The notes under the pieces: model-generated
Told to the model about the DNA's origin: nothing
What the model saw: the letters and a program-made list of their open reading frames with translations, nothing else
Databases searched by the model: none
In this document: positions 43,893 to 56,800 of the stretch, piece by piece
Layout of the letters: every line of letters begins with the position of its first letter
Numbering within the stretch: the first letter of the stretch is position 1
DNA from: Saposhnikovia divaricata
Taxonomy: Eukaryota; Streptophyta; Magnoliopsida; Apiales; Apiaceae
Assembly (NCBI GenBank): GCA_036435485.1
Contig: CM071597.1
Span: 5,697,881 to 5,761,880 of the forward strand
Length of the DNA stretch: 64,000 bases
Reading direction: 5' to 3'
Translations under genes and position numbers: made by a program

Positions 43893-44777
43893 CTAATGAG
43901 GTGAAAAAGCAAATAAATGCACATACCTACAAATCAATAATAAAAACAAGGTGTGCAAATATACCTTTAATGCATAAAAATATAAAAATATTTTTATGAT
44001 CTTCACATCTTCAAGAGACTTTGAAAAAGCAAAGTAGCTAGAAAAATCGTCAGAATAATCATTATAACTACGACTCAAAAATTGCTCCCAAATTGGATCC
44101 TTATATACCCAAGCAAAAATTTCAATCTCATCAATCTTTAATTCCTTCTCAATTTCAATTGGACATTCATCAATTTTTATCTCATCTACCAATTCATTAA
44201 GCTCAAAAATATTTTCTAAATTTGGTAGATCCTCAACTACATCCAATTTATCATTGTTAAGCCTAGGGCAATCGTCAACTAAACAAGCAGATTCATCATG
44301 CACAACATTTTCATCAATAACAAAACAGGAATCATGATCAGTAAGAGAATTGACCTCCGCTAATTGACTCACGGTTTCGGCTAGTTGATTCATTTGCTTT
44401 TCTAAGTTGGATATGCTTTGAGAAGTGTTCTTTTCCATTTGAGGAGTGATCTTTTCCAAGTTGGATATACTTTGAAAAATGATGTTTTGAAATTGGAGGT
44501 TGTTTTCCGCCATTTGCTTCATCATTTCTTCAAGTGATGACAATGTAGATGAAGAAGACCCTTGATGGTCTTGCGAATTATATTGCGGATCATAACATTG
44601 ATTTTCAAAAGCATATGAATAATCAATGTTAGGAGGGTAAGGAGCATAGCATGAGTATGTAGAATATAAAAAATTCACCTGATACGCATTAATATTCTGA
44701 AAAGAATTAAAATCTTGATATCGTTCTTGATCATAGGTGAAATCTTGAGCGTTATTCCAACCAGAATAGTTATCCAT
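43893..44777 (-). CDS. 294-aa ORF of the outer non-autonomous element, function unknown
   Basis: Starts at ATG 44777 about 145 nt after the PBS. GWNNAQ and aromatic/Asn-rich N terminus as in the 317-aa frame. Residues about 85-140 form a gag-type heptad region (SSLEEMMKQMAENN, then repeats of SISNLEKQMNQLAETVSQLAE) resembling the QIGQIA helix of Athila gag. The acidic C-terminal half carries DEIKIDECPI and KDPIWEQFLSRSYNDYSDDFSSYF and ends RYVHLFAFSPH at the same point as the other copy. The frame is intact although the element's LTRs have diverged by about 2%, so either it is under selection or chance spared it. Confidence 0.7.
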   Translation of the reverse strand: MDNYSGWNNAQDFTYDQERYQDFNSFQNINAYQVNFLYSTYSCYAPYPPNIDYSYAFENQCYDPQYNSQDHQGSSSSTLSSLEEMMKQMAENNLQFQNIIFQSISNLEKITPQMEKNTSQSISNLEKQMNQLAETVSQLAEVNSLTDHDSCFVIDENVVHDESACLVDDCPRLNNDKLDVVEDLPNLENIFELNELVDEIKIDECPIEIEKELKIDEIEIFAWVYKDPIWEQFLSRSYNDYSDDFSSYFAFSKSLEDVKIIKIFLYFYALKVYLHTLFLLLICRYVHLFAFSPH

Positions 44778-44922
44778 CGTCTCCTGAAAGAGTTAGTTGT
44801 CTATCTTCAATAAACATGGAGACACACCAATAACAAAAAACAAAGAAAGAAAAAAGAAATTATGTACAAAGATAAAATCTAAAATATAAGAAACAATAAA
44901 CTCAAAATTAATATTGTTGCCT

Positions 44923-44940
44923 TCCCCGGCAGCGGCGCCA
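44923..44940 (-). other. primer binding site of the outer element
   Basis: TGGCGCCGCTGCCGGGGA, identical to the PBS at 42424-42441, three bases from the LTR. Confidence 0.85.
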
Positions 44941-44943
44941 ATA

Positions 44944-45020
44944 TGAAGGTAGTGTTTTTCGTAAGTTCATTCACAGGGAAGGACTATCAATATCGATTTT
45001 TCAAGTAAATTATCTCTTAC
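44944..45020 (-). repeat. 5' LTR of the outer element, inner piece
   Basis: 77 bp matching 32284-32360. The copy is cut by the chromovirus insertion, with TSD cttac at 45016-45020. Confidence 0.88.
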
Positions 45021-48000
45021 TGTAACGCCCCCAAATCCACCTTGACAGGGGACCCGGGTCGTCACATTGTCTCAATATCCTGTAGCACAAGTTACGCAAT
45101 AACAAAGCAAAATATATAATACAACGGAGCATAAAATGTCCCACTCCGCAGGTCCAAGATCGTCTTCACAGCGTAATACAAAACAACTTGGTACATCTCG
45201 AATTAATATATTACAAAAGTTCACATCAACAGAAATATAAAGATTCCAGTTGGATCTTCTAATTGTTGTCGCCATAGTCTTGCGCTTTCCCTTTCCCTTT
45301 ATAGCCCTGGCTGGACGTCTCGCCTTTCTCCGTCTTGACAGCTGAACAAAATGTTGTAAAGCAAGAATGAGCAACTATAGTGCTCAGCAAGTTCTCTTCT
45401 CGCTCGGTATATAAATATAATAAGGTTTACCGAATTTAATACTCAAAATTTTAATATTGAAAATCACAATAAGACTTGACTCGAATGCATCTCAAAATAT
45501 CATACTCGAAAGGCTCAAACTCATCTCAAAACAGAATACTCAAAAGACTCATTCGATATAACTCTGATAACTCATGATGTAAGAATGAACTGGTCTTCCA
45601 CCTCTCCGTATCTCGGTGGGGCGATCAACTAACCAACCAAGAATACCGGCCTCCGATGACACCGCACTTCGCCCGATCACGGCTACAATACGATATCAAC
45701 TATAATATATATGTATGAATGCTAGCATCATAATGGTTATCAATTCAACCAAGGCAACGAATGCCTAAATATTCTCGGGTCCGTAAAACGGTACACGAGT
45801 CTCTCTTTCTCTATAATGGGCCTCTTGCCCAAAATTGACCAGTAGAATACAGAATTCCCGAATATTTGGGGTACAGATAACTTGAGATAACTCTTTTCAG
45901 AAAATATTTACAAATCTGGCGGACTGCCAGTATGACTCGATTTTTACCACCAATCCGAACAATGGACTGATGTAAATTCTAAATAATAATAATTTATCGG
46001 TTGACACGAACAAAATGCCAAACCTTGACAATAAAATCGACTATCTCGAATTTATGAGAATAGTCTTAAGATTGAAGTAATTGGGAGTCGTACTGAACAA
46101 ATAGTACTTCTCAATATTTATAATACTCAACATTGATGAACGTTTAAATAGAATATTTTTCACTTGATCGACGAATAAAAATCAACAACTATAATTTTTA
46201 AATTCCTATCGGTTAGTTCAAACGAGGAACTAACTAAAAGATAATCAATAAATAACGATTGAATTTGTACAATAAATTCAATCGAAAAGAATAAATTTAA
46301 CTATCTCAGACGAATGAGATTAGTTTCACTGAATCAAAATAATAGTCGTCTCGAATTAATGAGATCGACCCGATAGCAACGAAATTATTTCTACGCTTAT
46401 AGGGATTATAATTCTCAAATAACTAACTTAACAACATAATAATTTTTAACAAGAAATAATTCTCAAAAGAAATTATTGCATCATACAGAGCGACAGATAA
46501 TCTCAACATATAATATCTCGAAAATAATTAAGGAATTAAATAACACGAACAGAAATTCACAGTTTCCAAAAGTTAGGGTAGGAATGAACTTGCCTCGATC
46601 TCGAAGTACAAATGAATGAAGATAAAATATATACTCTACCCGTGAACTTGGCTTCGGTCTACATCTCGGGAAATATTCTCTAAAAATGGCAACCAGAAAA
46701 ACGTGAGCGACTCGTCAAAATAAAGTATTTCTAAACCGCTAATATAGGATCTAAATATTGAATAATAATATTTCTCAAAAATCTCTACAATAAATAACGG
46801 AAATTAATTCCGGATAATAACTCTTTTCCGAACTCAGGAATTAAATCATATATCATATTTTTAATCTCGTAAATAATTAAATATTAATCCGATTTTAACC
46901 TCTAAAATATTCTGACTCGATCCGGTTAATTAAAATAGTCCAGAAATGCTAAATAACAATCTTCTAAAATAATGCCGTATTTAACTCTATTTATTCACAA
47001 TTATTCTCTCTTTTATCAAAGAATTATTAAATATCTAAATTATGTCCAAAAATCACTAATTAATTCTATTTAATTAATTAATCAATTCTACAATTTTTAT
47101 TAGACTATTTATTTCTCACAATTTTAAATAGCAATCCAGATAATTAAATCTCGATTTTTTTTAACATTCAATCGATATTATCTTATTATTATTATTTAAC
47201 AGAAAAATTATGTGGTCCCCACAACACCCCACCGTGGGTCCCACCCACGCCTCCCCTGCGTCTCTCGACTCTCCCATTCGACTCTCTCTCCCCAAAAATC
47301 TCTCTGCAATTCTCTCCCTCGCTTCCAATCTCCGTCAATCTCTCCGTCGACCATCTCTTCTCATCTCTCTACTCTCGATTAACGACAACAACAACCACAC
47401 CAATCAAACATCACACAAAACTCCATCCCCTGCATCTTTCTTCCAACCCCTTCTCACTCCCCTCAGTCTCTCATCGCTCTAAATCTCTCTCCGCCTCCCT
47501 CATCTCCATCTATCTCTCTTCGTCTCAATCTCTCTGCTCACCTCTGCCTCTCGCCTTCTCCCTCCAAATCTCTCGACTCAACCTCTAAGTCTCACCCTCT
47601 CGTTCTCTCCTCTCCATTTTCTTTCTCCATTAACAACAACAAAACACAACACAACCAAACCAACATTCATCAATCTCTCTCAACGACCATCCCTCTCTCC
47701 TCTCCTCCTGCCCTTGTCTCCCTTTCCCCCTTCGATTTTTACAAACCCAGCAGCCCAAAACCAATCACCCCGTACAAAGAAACGAAAAAGAAAAGAAAGG
47801 AAAGAAAAAAAATGAAACAATGAGAAAATAAAATCTACCTGGGTTGACTCTGTTTTTGTATGTATATATGTTCGTTGTGTTTAGAAATAATAGTAGTAAT
47901 GGGTGGCCTTTGCTATCTGATTGTAAATATATGCCCGGTTTTGTGTTTAGGTTCTAATAGAAATGAAACAGACTCTACCGTCTCATACAATAACACTGAA

Positions 48001-48442
48001 CACCTCTAATAATTATCAATAATGATGAAAATTTTAGTGTGGTGTTTTATTAATTAAAAAGAAATAAATAATGGGGAACAATTCTAAATGGCATAATAAT
48101 TATAAGGTTAGTGCTGTTTTCAGAAAAATAAGAAAAATGATGACCCCTTAATCAATTTATTTTCCCCGGCTGGCTAATTCAAACGATACTCTAATTTCGT
48201 TTCCTAAAATAAATTCGATCCAAAATTAAAATATTATTTCTCTAAATTTCCTGATTTTAACAAACACCAAATAAATATTATTAACTGGATATAATATTTA
48301 GTTACATATGAATAAATAAAATCTTAACATTTCACGAAACGCGCAAATAAAAAAAAATACTAGTGCATCGCTCTTAAATAAAATTAAATATCGAGTAGGA
48401 AAAATTTATTCGAAAAAAAAAAAAAAAATTGCGGTTATTACA
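45021..48442 (-). repeat. 3' LTR of the chromovirus
   Basis: 3422 bp. Open frames in it (45374-45072, 47210-47482) recur unchanged in the other LTR and look non-genic. 47210-47760 is a strongly CT-rich tract on the plus strand, antisense to the element. Confidence 0.93.
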
Positions 48443-48459
48443 GTCTTCCCCCCTTATAG

Positions 48460-48477
48460 GATTCCGTCCTCGGAATC
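48460..48477 (-). promoter_or_regulatory. hairpin between pol stop and purine tract (chromovirus 1)
   Basis: GATTCCG-AGGA-CGGAATC, 7-bp perfect stem. The second chromovirus has the equivalent hairpin at 61842-61863 with a compensatory base pair. Confidence 0.6.
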
Positions 48478-48481
48478 AAAA

Positions 48482-51400
48482 TCATGCACTAAACAATTCC
48501 GGATATTTATTCCTCATTTCGCTTTCTAATTCCCACGTGGCTTCCTCAACTTGGTGGTTTCTCCAAAGTACCTTCACTAAATTTACTTTCTTAGTTCTTA
48601 ACTCTTGCACTTTGAAATCTAGGATCTCTACAGGCTTTTCTTCGTAGGTCAAATTAGGGCGTATCTCCACTGGCTCGTATGTTATAACATGCCTGAAATT
48701 AGAATGGTACTCTCTTAACGCAGAAACATAAAACACATCGTGGATATGCTGAAGGTCTGGAGGTAGGGCCAACTGATAAGCTAGTGGTCCTATCTTCTTA
48801 AGAATTTCAAAAGGTCCTATATACCTGGGGCTTAACTTGCCTTTTTTTTTTTCAAAATCTCATTACTCCTTTCCAAGATTAAACTTTCAACATCACTTTA
48901 TCTCCCACTTCAAATGTTTTGTCTTTCCTCTTTTGATTTGCATACTTCCTCTATCGATCTTGAGCTGCAACTAACCTTTTTCGAATAACCTCGGTTGCTT
49001 GCCTAGTTTATTGAAGTAATTCTGGTCCTAGTATCTTTCTTTCTCCTACTTCATCCCAATATAAAGGTGATCTACACTTCCTTCCGTACAAAGCTTCATA
49101 AGGTGCCATACATATGCTCGAGTGGTAACTATTGTTGTAAGCAAACTCGACTAGGGGCAAATGCTCATTCCAACTTCCTTTAAAATCAAGTGCACGGGCT
49201 CTTAACATATCTTCAACTGTTTGAATCGTCCTTTCACTTTGTCCGTCGGTTTGTGGATGATATGCAGTGCTGAGATTTAACTTCATGCCAAGACATTCCT
49301 GAAAACTTTTCCAAAATCGCGAAGTAAAACGGGCATCTCTATCAGATACAATTGAAACAGGCACTCCGTGACGAACCACAATCTCCTTTAGGTATATGCT
49401 CACCAATCTCTCAACGGAATACTTATCACTAATTGGTAGGAAATGCGAAGATTTAGTGAGTCGGCCGACAATAACCCAAATAGCATCGTGGCTGGCTCTA
49501 GTTCGGGGCAATCCTACGACAAAATCCATGGTAATATGTTTCAAATTTCCACTCGGGTATCTCTAAAGGTTGTAGAAGTAAAGGTTGTAGAAGTCCACTT
49601 GGTTGTTGATGTTCTGCCTTCACTTTCTGACATGTCAAACACTTGCTTACCCATTCTGCAATCTCTCTCTTCATGTTAGGCCACCAATAATTCAGCTTGA
49701 TGTCCTGATACATTTTTGTGCTCCCTGGGTGAATGGAATATCTCGAGTTATGCGCTTCACTCATAATTTCTTCCTTCAACTCCATAACATTAGGAATCCA
49801 TATTCTCGATGCAAATCGCTTAATTCCTTTATCATCTTTTGGACTCAGAAATTCTTCTCCGGTCAACTCTGATCTTCTTTCTTCCATTATTTGTTCCTGA
49901 CAACGACGAATCTTCTCGAGTAACTCTGGTTGAAACTGAATACTGAAAACTCTTTCATTGTTTTGGACTGGGACCTTGACCTCTAATTCCATTTTCTCAA
50001 ATTCTCTCACCAATTCATCTGAGGTTGTCAACAGGTTGAGTCTCTCCTTTCTACTTAATGCATCAGCTACAACATTAGCCTTCCCTGGATGGTAGTTTAT
50101 CGAGCAATCATAGTCTTTGATTAATTCCAACCATCTTCTCTGTCTCATATTTAATTCCTTCTGCGTGAATATATACTTTAAGCTCTTGTGATCCGTGTAA
50201 ATCTCGCATTTTTCTCCATAAAGGTTATGTCTCCAAATCTTGAGTGCAAAAACAATAGCAGCAAGTTCCAAATCGTGAGTAGGGTAACGGGACTCATATT
50301 CCTTCAGTTGTCGAGAGGCGTAAGCAATTACTTTTCCGTGTTGCATCAGAACACATCCTAAACCCTTGTGAGAAGCATCGCTGAAAATCACAAAATCACC
50401 TTTCTCATCGGGTAAGGTCAACACTGGGGCAGTGGTCAATCTCTTTTTCAATTCTTGAAAGCTGTCTTCGCATTTAGGGGTCCACTCGAACTTTTCGCTC
50501 TTTCTGGTAAGTCGGGTCAGTGGTGTAGCTATCTTTGAGAAATCCTTTACGAATCTACGATAGTATCCGGCTAATCCGAGGAAACTTCTAACCTCAGTTG
50601 GAGTCTTGGGTCTCTCCCATTCTGCTACGGCTTCTATCTTTGCGGGGTCTACAGAAATCCCTTCGCCGCTCACAATGTGTCCTAAAAATTGAACTTCTTT
50701 CAACCAGAATTCATACCTCAAAAATTTCGCATATAACTTTTATTTTCTCAGCGCTTCCAGAATCAAACGGAGATGTTCAGCATGTTCCTCATGAGACTTC
50801 GAGTATATCAATATGTCATCAATAAATACAATCACGAACTTATCCAAGTATCTCTTGAGCACACAATTCATCAAATTCATAAAAACAGCTAGAGCATTCG
50901 TCAATCCAAAAGACATAACTAAGAATTCGTAATGTCCACATCGGGTCCTAAAGGCGGTTTTAGGAATATCCTCAGGCTTGATCTTTAGTTGATGATAGCC
51001 GGATCTCAAATCAATCTTAGAAAAATGTAAAGCTCCCTTAAGTTGGTCAAACAGATCGTCGATTCGAGGTAAAGGTTACTTGTTCTTGATAGTCATCTTG
51101 TTCAATTCACAATAATCAATACATTGTCGCATAGATCCGTCCTTCTTCTTCACGAACAACACAGGAGCTCCCCACGGGGATGCACTTGGTCTGATTACGC
51201 CTTTCTCTAGCAATTCTTGCAGTTACGTTGCCAATTCCTTCATTTCCACTGGTGCCATTCTGTACAGCGTCTTTGAGATTGGTGCGGTTCCTGGTGCTAG
51301 GTCGATTGTGAATTCTATCTCTCGATCCGGCAGCATTCCAGGCAACTTGTCCGGAAAAACATCTTCAAATTGATTAACTACAGGGACTTCTCCTATCGTA

Positions 51401-51920
51401 GGGTTCTGTTTCTCGGTCTCTATCACATGAGCCATATAGGCTTGACATCCTTGCCGGAGTAATCTTTTAGCTCGAATTATTGACAGAAAATCCTTAGTCG
51501 GTTTCCGTATGTGAAAAAAAAAAATTCTTATACCATTAGGTTCACTTAAGCTAACTCTCTTCCGACGACCATTTATTTGGGCATCATAGCGCGCTAAACA
51601 ATCCATTCCTAGGATTACGTCAAATTTCCTTAACTTAAAAGGAATGAGGTCTGCATCGAAACATTGTCCATGTATCTCTATAGAACAATTTGGACACAAT
51701 TGGTTTACTAGTACGATTTCCTGATTAACTACTTCTATGCTCAGAATCTCTTCTAAAGGCACAGATTCAAGATTCGAATAGAACACACGCATTCTCAAAA
51801 TTCACTAGAAGCATACTTGTAATCACACTGCTATCATTAATGGCTTCTCTCATAGTCATGTTAAGAGTTCGCGATGTCGGCTTGTTGTTAGGAGGTGCTG
51901 TAAATCAAGGCACTGGTTTC
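48482..51920 (-). pseudogene. pol of the chromovirus (protease remnant, RT, RNase H, integrase, chromodomain)
   Basis: In order on the minus strand: protease remnant (active-site DSG region deleted near 51790; FDVILGMDCLARYD kept), RT start (FEDVFPDKLPGM), RT with VIVFIDDILIYSK near 50810, RNase H (VIFSDASHKGLGCVL, TDHKSLKYIF, NVVADALSRKE), integrase zinc region (HNSRYSIHPG...CLTCQKVK), DDE core (MDFVVGLP, VSDRDARF, YHPQTDGQSERT) and C-terminal chromodomain (VLWRNHQVEEATWE) ending at 48482. Stops: TAA at 51223-51225, 51076-51078, 50740-50742, 49008-49010 and others further on. One extra A near 49536 shifts the frame. Enzymes would polymerise and integrate element cDNA, but this copy cannot encode them. 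Confidence 0.9.
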
Positions 51921-53119
51921 TCCTTCAAAGTTATCTGAAACATCGGGACACAGGACCTTATGATCCGTGCTAACATTTGTCATACTCGTAAAAAAAATGT
52001 ACACTTGTCTTGTCTCTTAGAGGTGCAACCAATCTTATAACTGTGTTTTCTCTCGGGTTAATAATATTTTTCGTCCAAAATCTCCATTCCTTCCTCATTT
52101 GAAGTAGGAATATCCTTCTTCACGTAGTTTAAATAATAATACTGACCCTCTCCAAAAATATATATATCCTGCTCATATGGTCTTAGATGCTTTCGATTTA
52201 AGGAGCTTAATCCTCCTATGATTCACAACATACTTAAAATAGTACTTGTTAAGTATCAACTCAATAATTCTAACTTAAGATATCACCATCGTGCATTTAA
52301 TAGTTCTCTTTTGCCTTCCACTAATAATTTTATTTACCATAACATATTAACGGAGATAGTCCTAGCTTATTCAACACTATACAAAGAAAATATTCTACAT
52401 TTCTCTCAACCATGTTATCATTTCTTTTCCTATATGAAAAACTATCACTCTTTCATCAACAAGTAATATATCAACAATGTATACTCAGTATCAACCCGCT
52501 TCTCACTTTTAAAGGATTGTTCCGCATTCAAACCAAATTCTTAGCACTTTAACACATAACCATGGGACACTACGTAGACTTTCGAAGATCTGACTAGCGA
52601 CTAATTAGCGTAATAGTCTATTCATAATTAGAAATTGGTACTTAAACTCGAATTGCTGAAATTCTCTTTTCTGGGAGTAACGTTTCATCACATTCAAATT
52701 TCAGTATACCTCCTTGAAATTCTTAGACACCGATCATTTTAGGATCCATAAGAACTTTGAATAGAGATTTCTCATAAAGGAATTAATGTTAAACAACAAT
52801 AGGTGAATACTCAATTCTTGATAGTGAAAATCTTAATAAGGGATTAACTGAGAGATCATGATGATCATTGAACATCTGTTATGTTGCATGTGTCATTAGG
52901 ACAACCGTCATAGTACACAAGGTGGTCAGCCTTTAGTACTCTAATGACAAACAACATTACAAACAGTGGCGTCCCACCAGACTTCAATCACAGAGACTGA
53001 TAGTCTTCCCCTATATGTAGGGTTGTTCATCTCAATATCTCAAAGGGTATCAAATATAGAAATGGATATTAAAGGGATTTGTATTTACGATGATGGGTAA
53101 CTTAACCTCTAAACAACAT

Positions 53120-53152
<33 letters not shown>

Positions 53153-53875
53153 CAAATATGGTATAAATTGCCTGAGTAAATTCGAATGGCAAGATTTATC
53201 GATAATCATTGCTAAGGAAGTTATTTAAAAACGATTTCCTAGCTCAAGTAAGCTCTTAGGAACAACTATTGATTCTCAAATAAAAACGACACTTGCAGAC
53301 CCTGGTAACTCGTCAGGGAAGAAAATCTCTAAAAGGGAATGTACGAAAAACACATCAACACAGAGAACTATTTCAACTTCTATAAGTTATATCTCTAGAA
53401 AAATAATGTCAATCACGAAATCGTTTAAGGATTTAGCCTCAAACTTGGAACACATAGTTGCCTCCCTCTTTAAGTCCATCTCTGGTGCACGCACCTCATG
53501 TTAGTCCAACTCTGACCGGTAAAGATACTGACAACATCTACAAAATGTGGACACTCTCTGCAGGGTAACATCCAATCTTAACAATAATGGAAACTTAGGC
53601 ACCCTATCTTAAATCAACTGGGAACTAGGGATCTGTGCGGATAAGGTGTAGGAGATCTGTCTCGAATAGGACGAAAGGCAACAGATCCAGAAATAGACAT
53701 CTACAAAGGTACAAAAAGTTTCGGTCACAAACAGGTTCTAGTCGACTATAAACGCATATAAATATATAAGGGTGTAAGGCGCTTAGTGCTTAAAATCTAA
53801 ACATCTTATTAAATCTCTAATTTCTCACGTCGTGTCATATCCTAGGCTCTCACGTTTCCTAGAAATATAACTATT
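51921..53875 (-). other. 5' interior of the chromovirus, gag not recognisable
   Basis: Where gag should lie no frame, CCHC knuckle or capsid motif is seen. Only short frames and an uninterrupted T run at about 53121-53152. Either gag was replaced or deleted, or it has decayed beyond recognition. Confidence 0.55.
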
Positions 53876-53887
53876 GCTCTGATACCA
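53876..53887 (-). other. primer binding site of the chromovirus
   Basis: TGGTATCAGAGC, complementary to the 3' end of initiator tRNA-Met, four bases from the 5' LTR. Confidence 0.9.
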
Positions 53888-53891
53888 AAAC

Positions 53892-56800
53892 TGTAACGCC
53901 CCCAAATCCACCTTGACAGGGGACCCGGGTCGTCACATTGTCTCAATATCCTGTAGCACAAGTTACGCAATAACAAAGCAAAATATATAATACAACGGAG
54001 CATAAAATGTCCCACTCCGCAGGTCCAAGATCGTCTTCACAGCGTAATACAAAACAACTTGGTACATCTCGAATTAATATATTACAAAAGTTCACATCAA
54101 CAGAAATATAAAGATTCCAGTTGGATCTTCTAATTGTTGTCGCCATAGTCTTGCGCTTTCCCTTTCCCTTTATAGCCCTGGCTGGACGTCTCGCCTTTCT
54201 CCGTCTTGACAGCTGAACAAAATGTTGTAAAGCAAGAATGAGCAACTATAGTGCTCAGCAAGTTCTCTTCTCGCTCGGTATATAAATATAATAAGGTTTA
54301 CCGAATTTAATACTCAAAATTTTAATATTGAAAATCACAATAAGACTTGACTCGAATGCATCTCAAAATATCATACTCGAAAGGCTCAAACTCATCTCAA
54401 AACAGAATACTCAAAAGACTCATTCGATATAACTCTGATAACTCATGATGTAAGAATGAACTGGTCTTCCACCTCTCCGTATCTCGGTGGGGCGATCAAC
54501 TAACCAACCAAGAATACCGGCCTCCGATGACACCGCACTTCGCCCGATCACGGCTACAATACGATATCAACTATAATATATATGTATGAATGCTAGCATC
54601 ATAATGGTTATCAATTCAACCAAGGCAACGAATGCCTAAATATTCTCGGGTCCGTAAAACGGTACACGAGTCTCTCTTTCTCTATAATGGGCCTCTTGCC
54701 CAAAATTGACCAGTAGAATACAGAATTCCCGAATATTTGGGGTACAGATAACTTGAGATAACTCTTTTCAGAAAATATTTATAAATCTGGCGGACTGCCA
54801 GTATGACTCGATTTTTACCACCAATCCGAACAATGGACTGATGTAAATTCTAAATAATAATAATTTATCGGTTGACACGAACAAAATGCCAAACCTTGAC
54901 AATAAAATCGACTATCTCGAATTTATGAGAATAGTCTTAAGATTGAAGTAATTGGGAGTCGTACTGAACAAATAGTACTTCTCAATATTTATAATACTCA
55001 ACATTGATGAACGTTTAAATAGAATATTTTTCACTTGATCGACGAATAAAAATCAACAACTATAATTTTTAAATTCCTATCGGTTAGTTCAAACGAGGAA
55101 CTAACTAAAAGATAATCAATAAATAACGATTGAATTTGTACAATAAATTCAATCGAAAAGAATAAATTTAACTATCTCAGACGAATGAGATTAGTTTCAC
55201 TGAATCAAAATAATAGTCGTCTCGAATTAATGAGATCGACCCGATAGCAACGAAATTATTTCTACGCTTATAGGGATTATAATTCTCAAATAACTAACTT
55301 AACAACATAATAATTTTTAACAAGAAATAATTCTCAAAAGAAATTATTGCATCATACAGAGCGACAGATAATCTCAACATATAATATCTCGAAAATAATT
55401 AAGGAATTAAATAACACGAACAGAAATTCACAGTTTCCAAAAGTTAGGGTAGGAATGAACTTGCCTCGATCTCGAAGTACAAATGAATGAAGATAAAATA
55501 TATACTCTACCCGTGAACTTGGCTTCGGTCTACATCTCGGGAAATATTCTCTAAAAATGGCAACCAGAAAAACGTGAGCGACTCGTCAAAATAAAGTATT
55601 TCTAAACCGCTAATATAGGATCTAAATATTGAATAATAATATTTCTCAAAAATCTCTACAATAAATAACGGAAATTAATTCCGGATAATAACTCTTTTCC
55701 GAACTCAGGAATTAAATCATATATCATATTTTTAATCTCGTAAATAATTAAATATTAATCCGATTTTAACCTCTAAAATATTCTGACTCGATCCGGTTAA
55801 TTAAAATAGTCCAGAAATGCTAAATAACAATCTTCTAAAATAATGCCGTATTTAACTCTATTTATTCACAATTATTCTCTCTTTTATCAAAGAATTATTA
55901 AATATCTAAATTATGTCCAAAAATCACTAATTAATTCTATTTAATTAATTAATCAATTCTACAATTTTTATTAGACTATTTATTTCTCACAATTTTAAAT
56001 AGCAATCCAGATAATTAAATCTCGATTTTTTTTAACATTCAATCGATATTATCTTATTATTATTATTTAACAGAAAAATTATGTGGTCCCCACAACACCC
56101 CACCGTGGGTCCCACCCACGCCTCCCCTGCGTCTCTCGACTCTCCCATTCGACTCTCTCTCCCCAAAAATCTCTCTGCAATTCTCTCCCTCGCTTCCAAT
56201 CTCCGTCAATCTCTCCGTCGACCATCTCTTCTCATCTCTCTACTCTCGATTAACGACAACAACAACCACACCAATCAAACATCACACAAAACTCCATCCC
56301 CTGCATCTTTCTTCCAACCCCTTCTCACTCCCCTCAGTCTCTCATCGCTCTAAATCTCTCTCCGCCTCCCTCATCTCCATCTATCTCTCTTCGTCTCAAT
56401 CTCTCTGCTCACCTCTGCCTCTCGCCTTCTCCCTCCAAATCTCTCGACTCAACCTCTAAGTCTCACCCTCTCGTTCTCTCCTCTCCATTTTCTTTCTCCA
56501 TTAACAACAACAAAACACAACACAACCAAACCAACATTCATCAATCTCTCTCAACGACCATCCCTCTCTCCTCTCCTCCTGCCCTTGTCTCCCTTTCCCC
56601 CTTCGATTTTTACAAACCCAGCAGCCCAAAACCAATCACCCCGTACAAAGAAACGAAAAAGAAAAGAAAGGAAAGAAAAAAAATGAAACAATGAGAAAAT
56701 AAAATCTACCTGGGTTGACTCTGTTTTTGTATGTATATATGTTCGTTGTGTTTAGAAATAATAGTAGTAATGGGTGGCCTTTGCTATCTGATTGTAAATA

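Noticed and set aside
45072..45374. 100-aa frame in the chromovirus LTR, repeated at 53943-54245
   Set aside because: Present only because it lies in both LTRs; no domain and no initiation context that I can support.
47210..47482. 90-aa frame in the CT-rich LTR tract, repeated at 56081-56353
   Set aside because: Low-complexity Ser/Leu-rich translation of a CT tract; kept only as a possible antisense leader in the findings.
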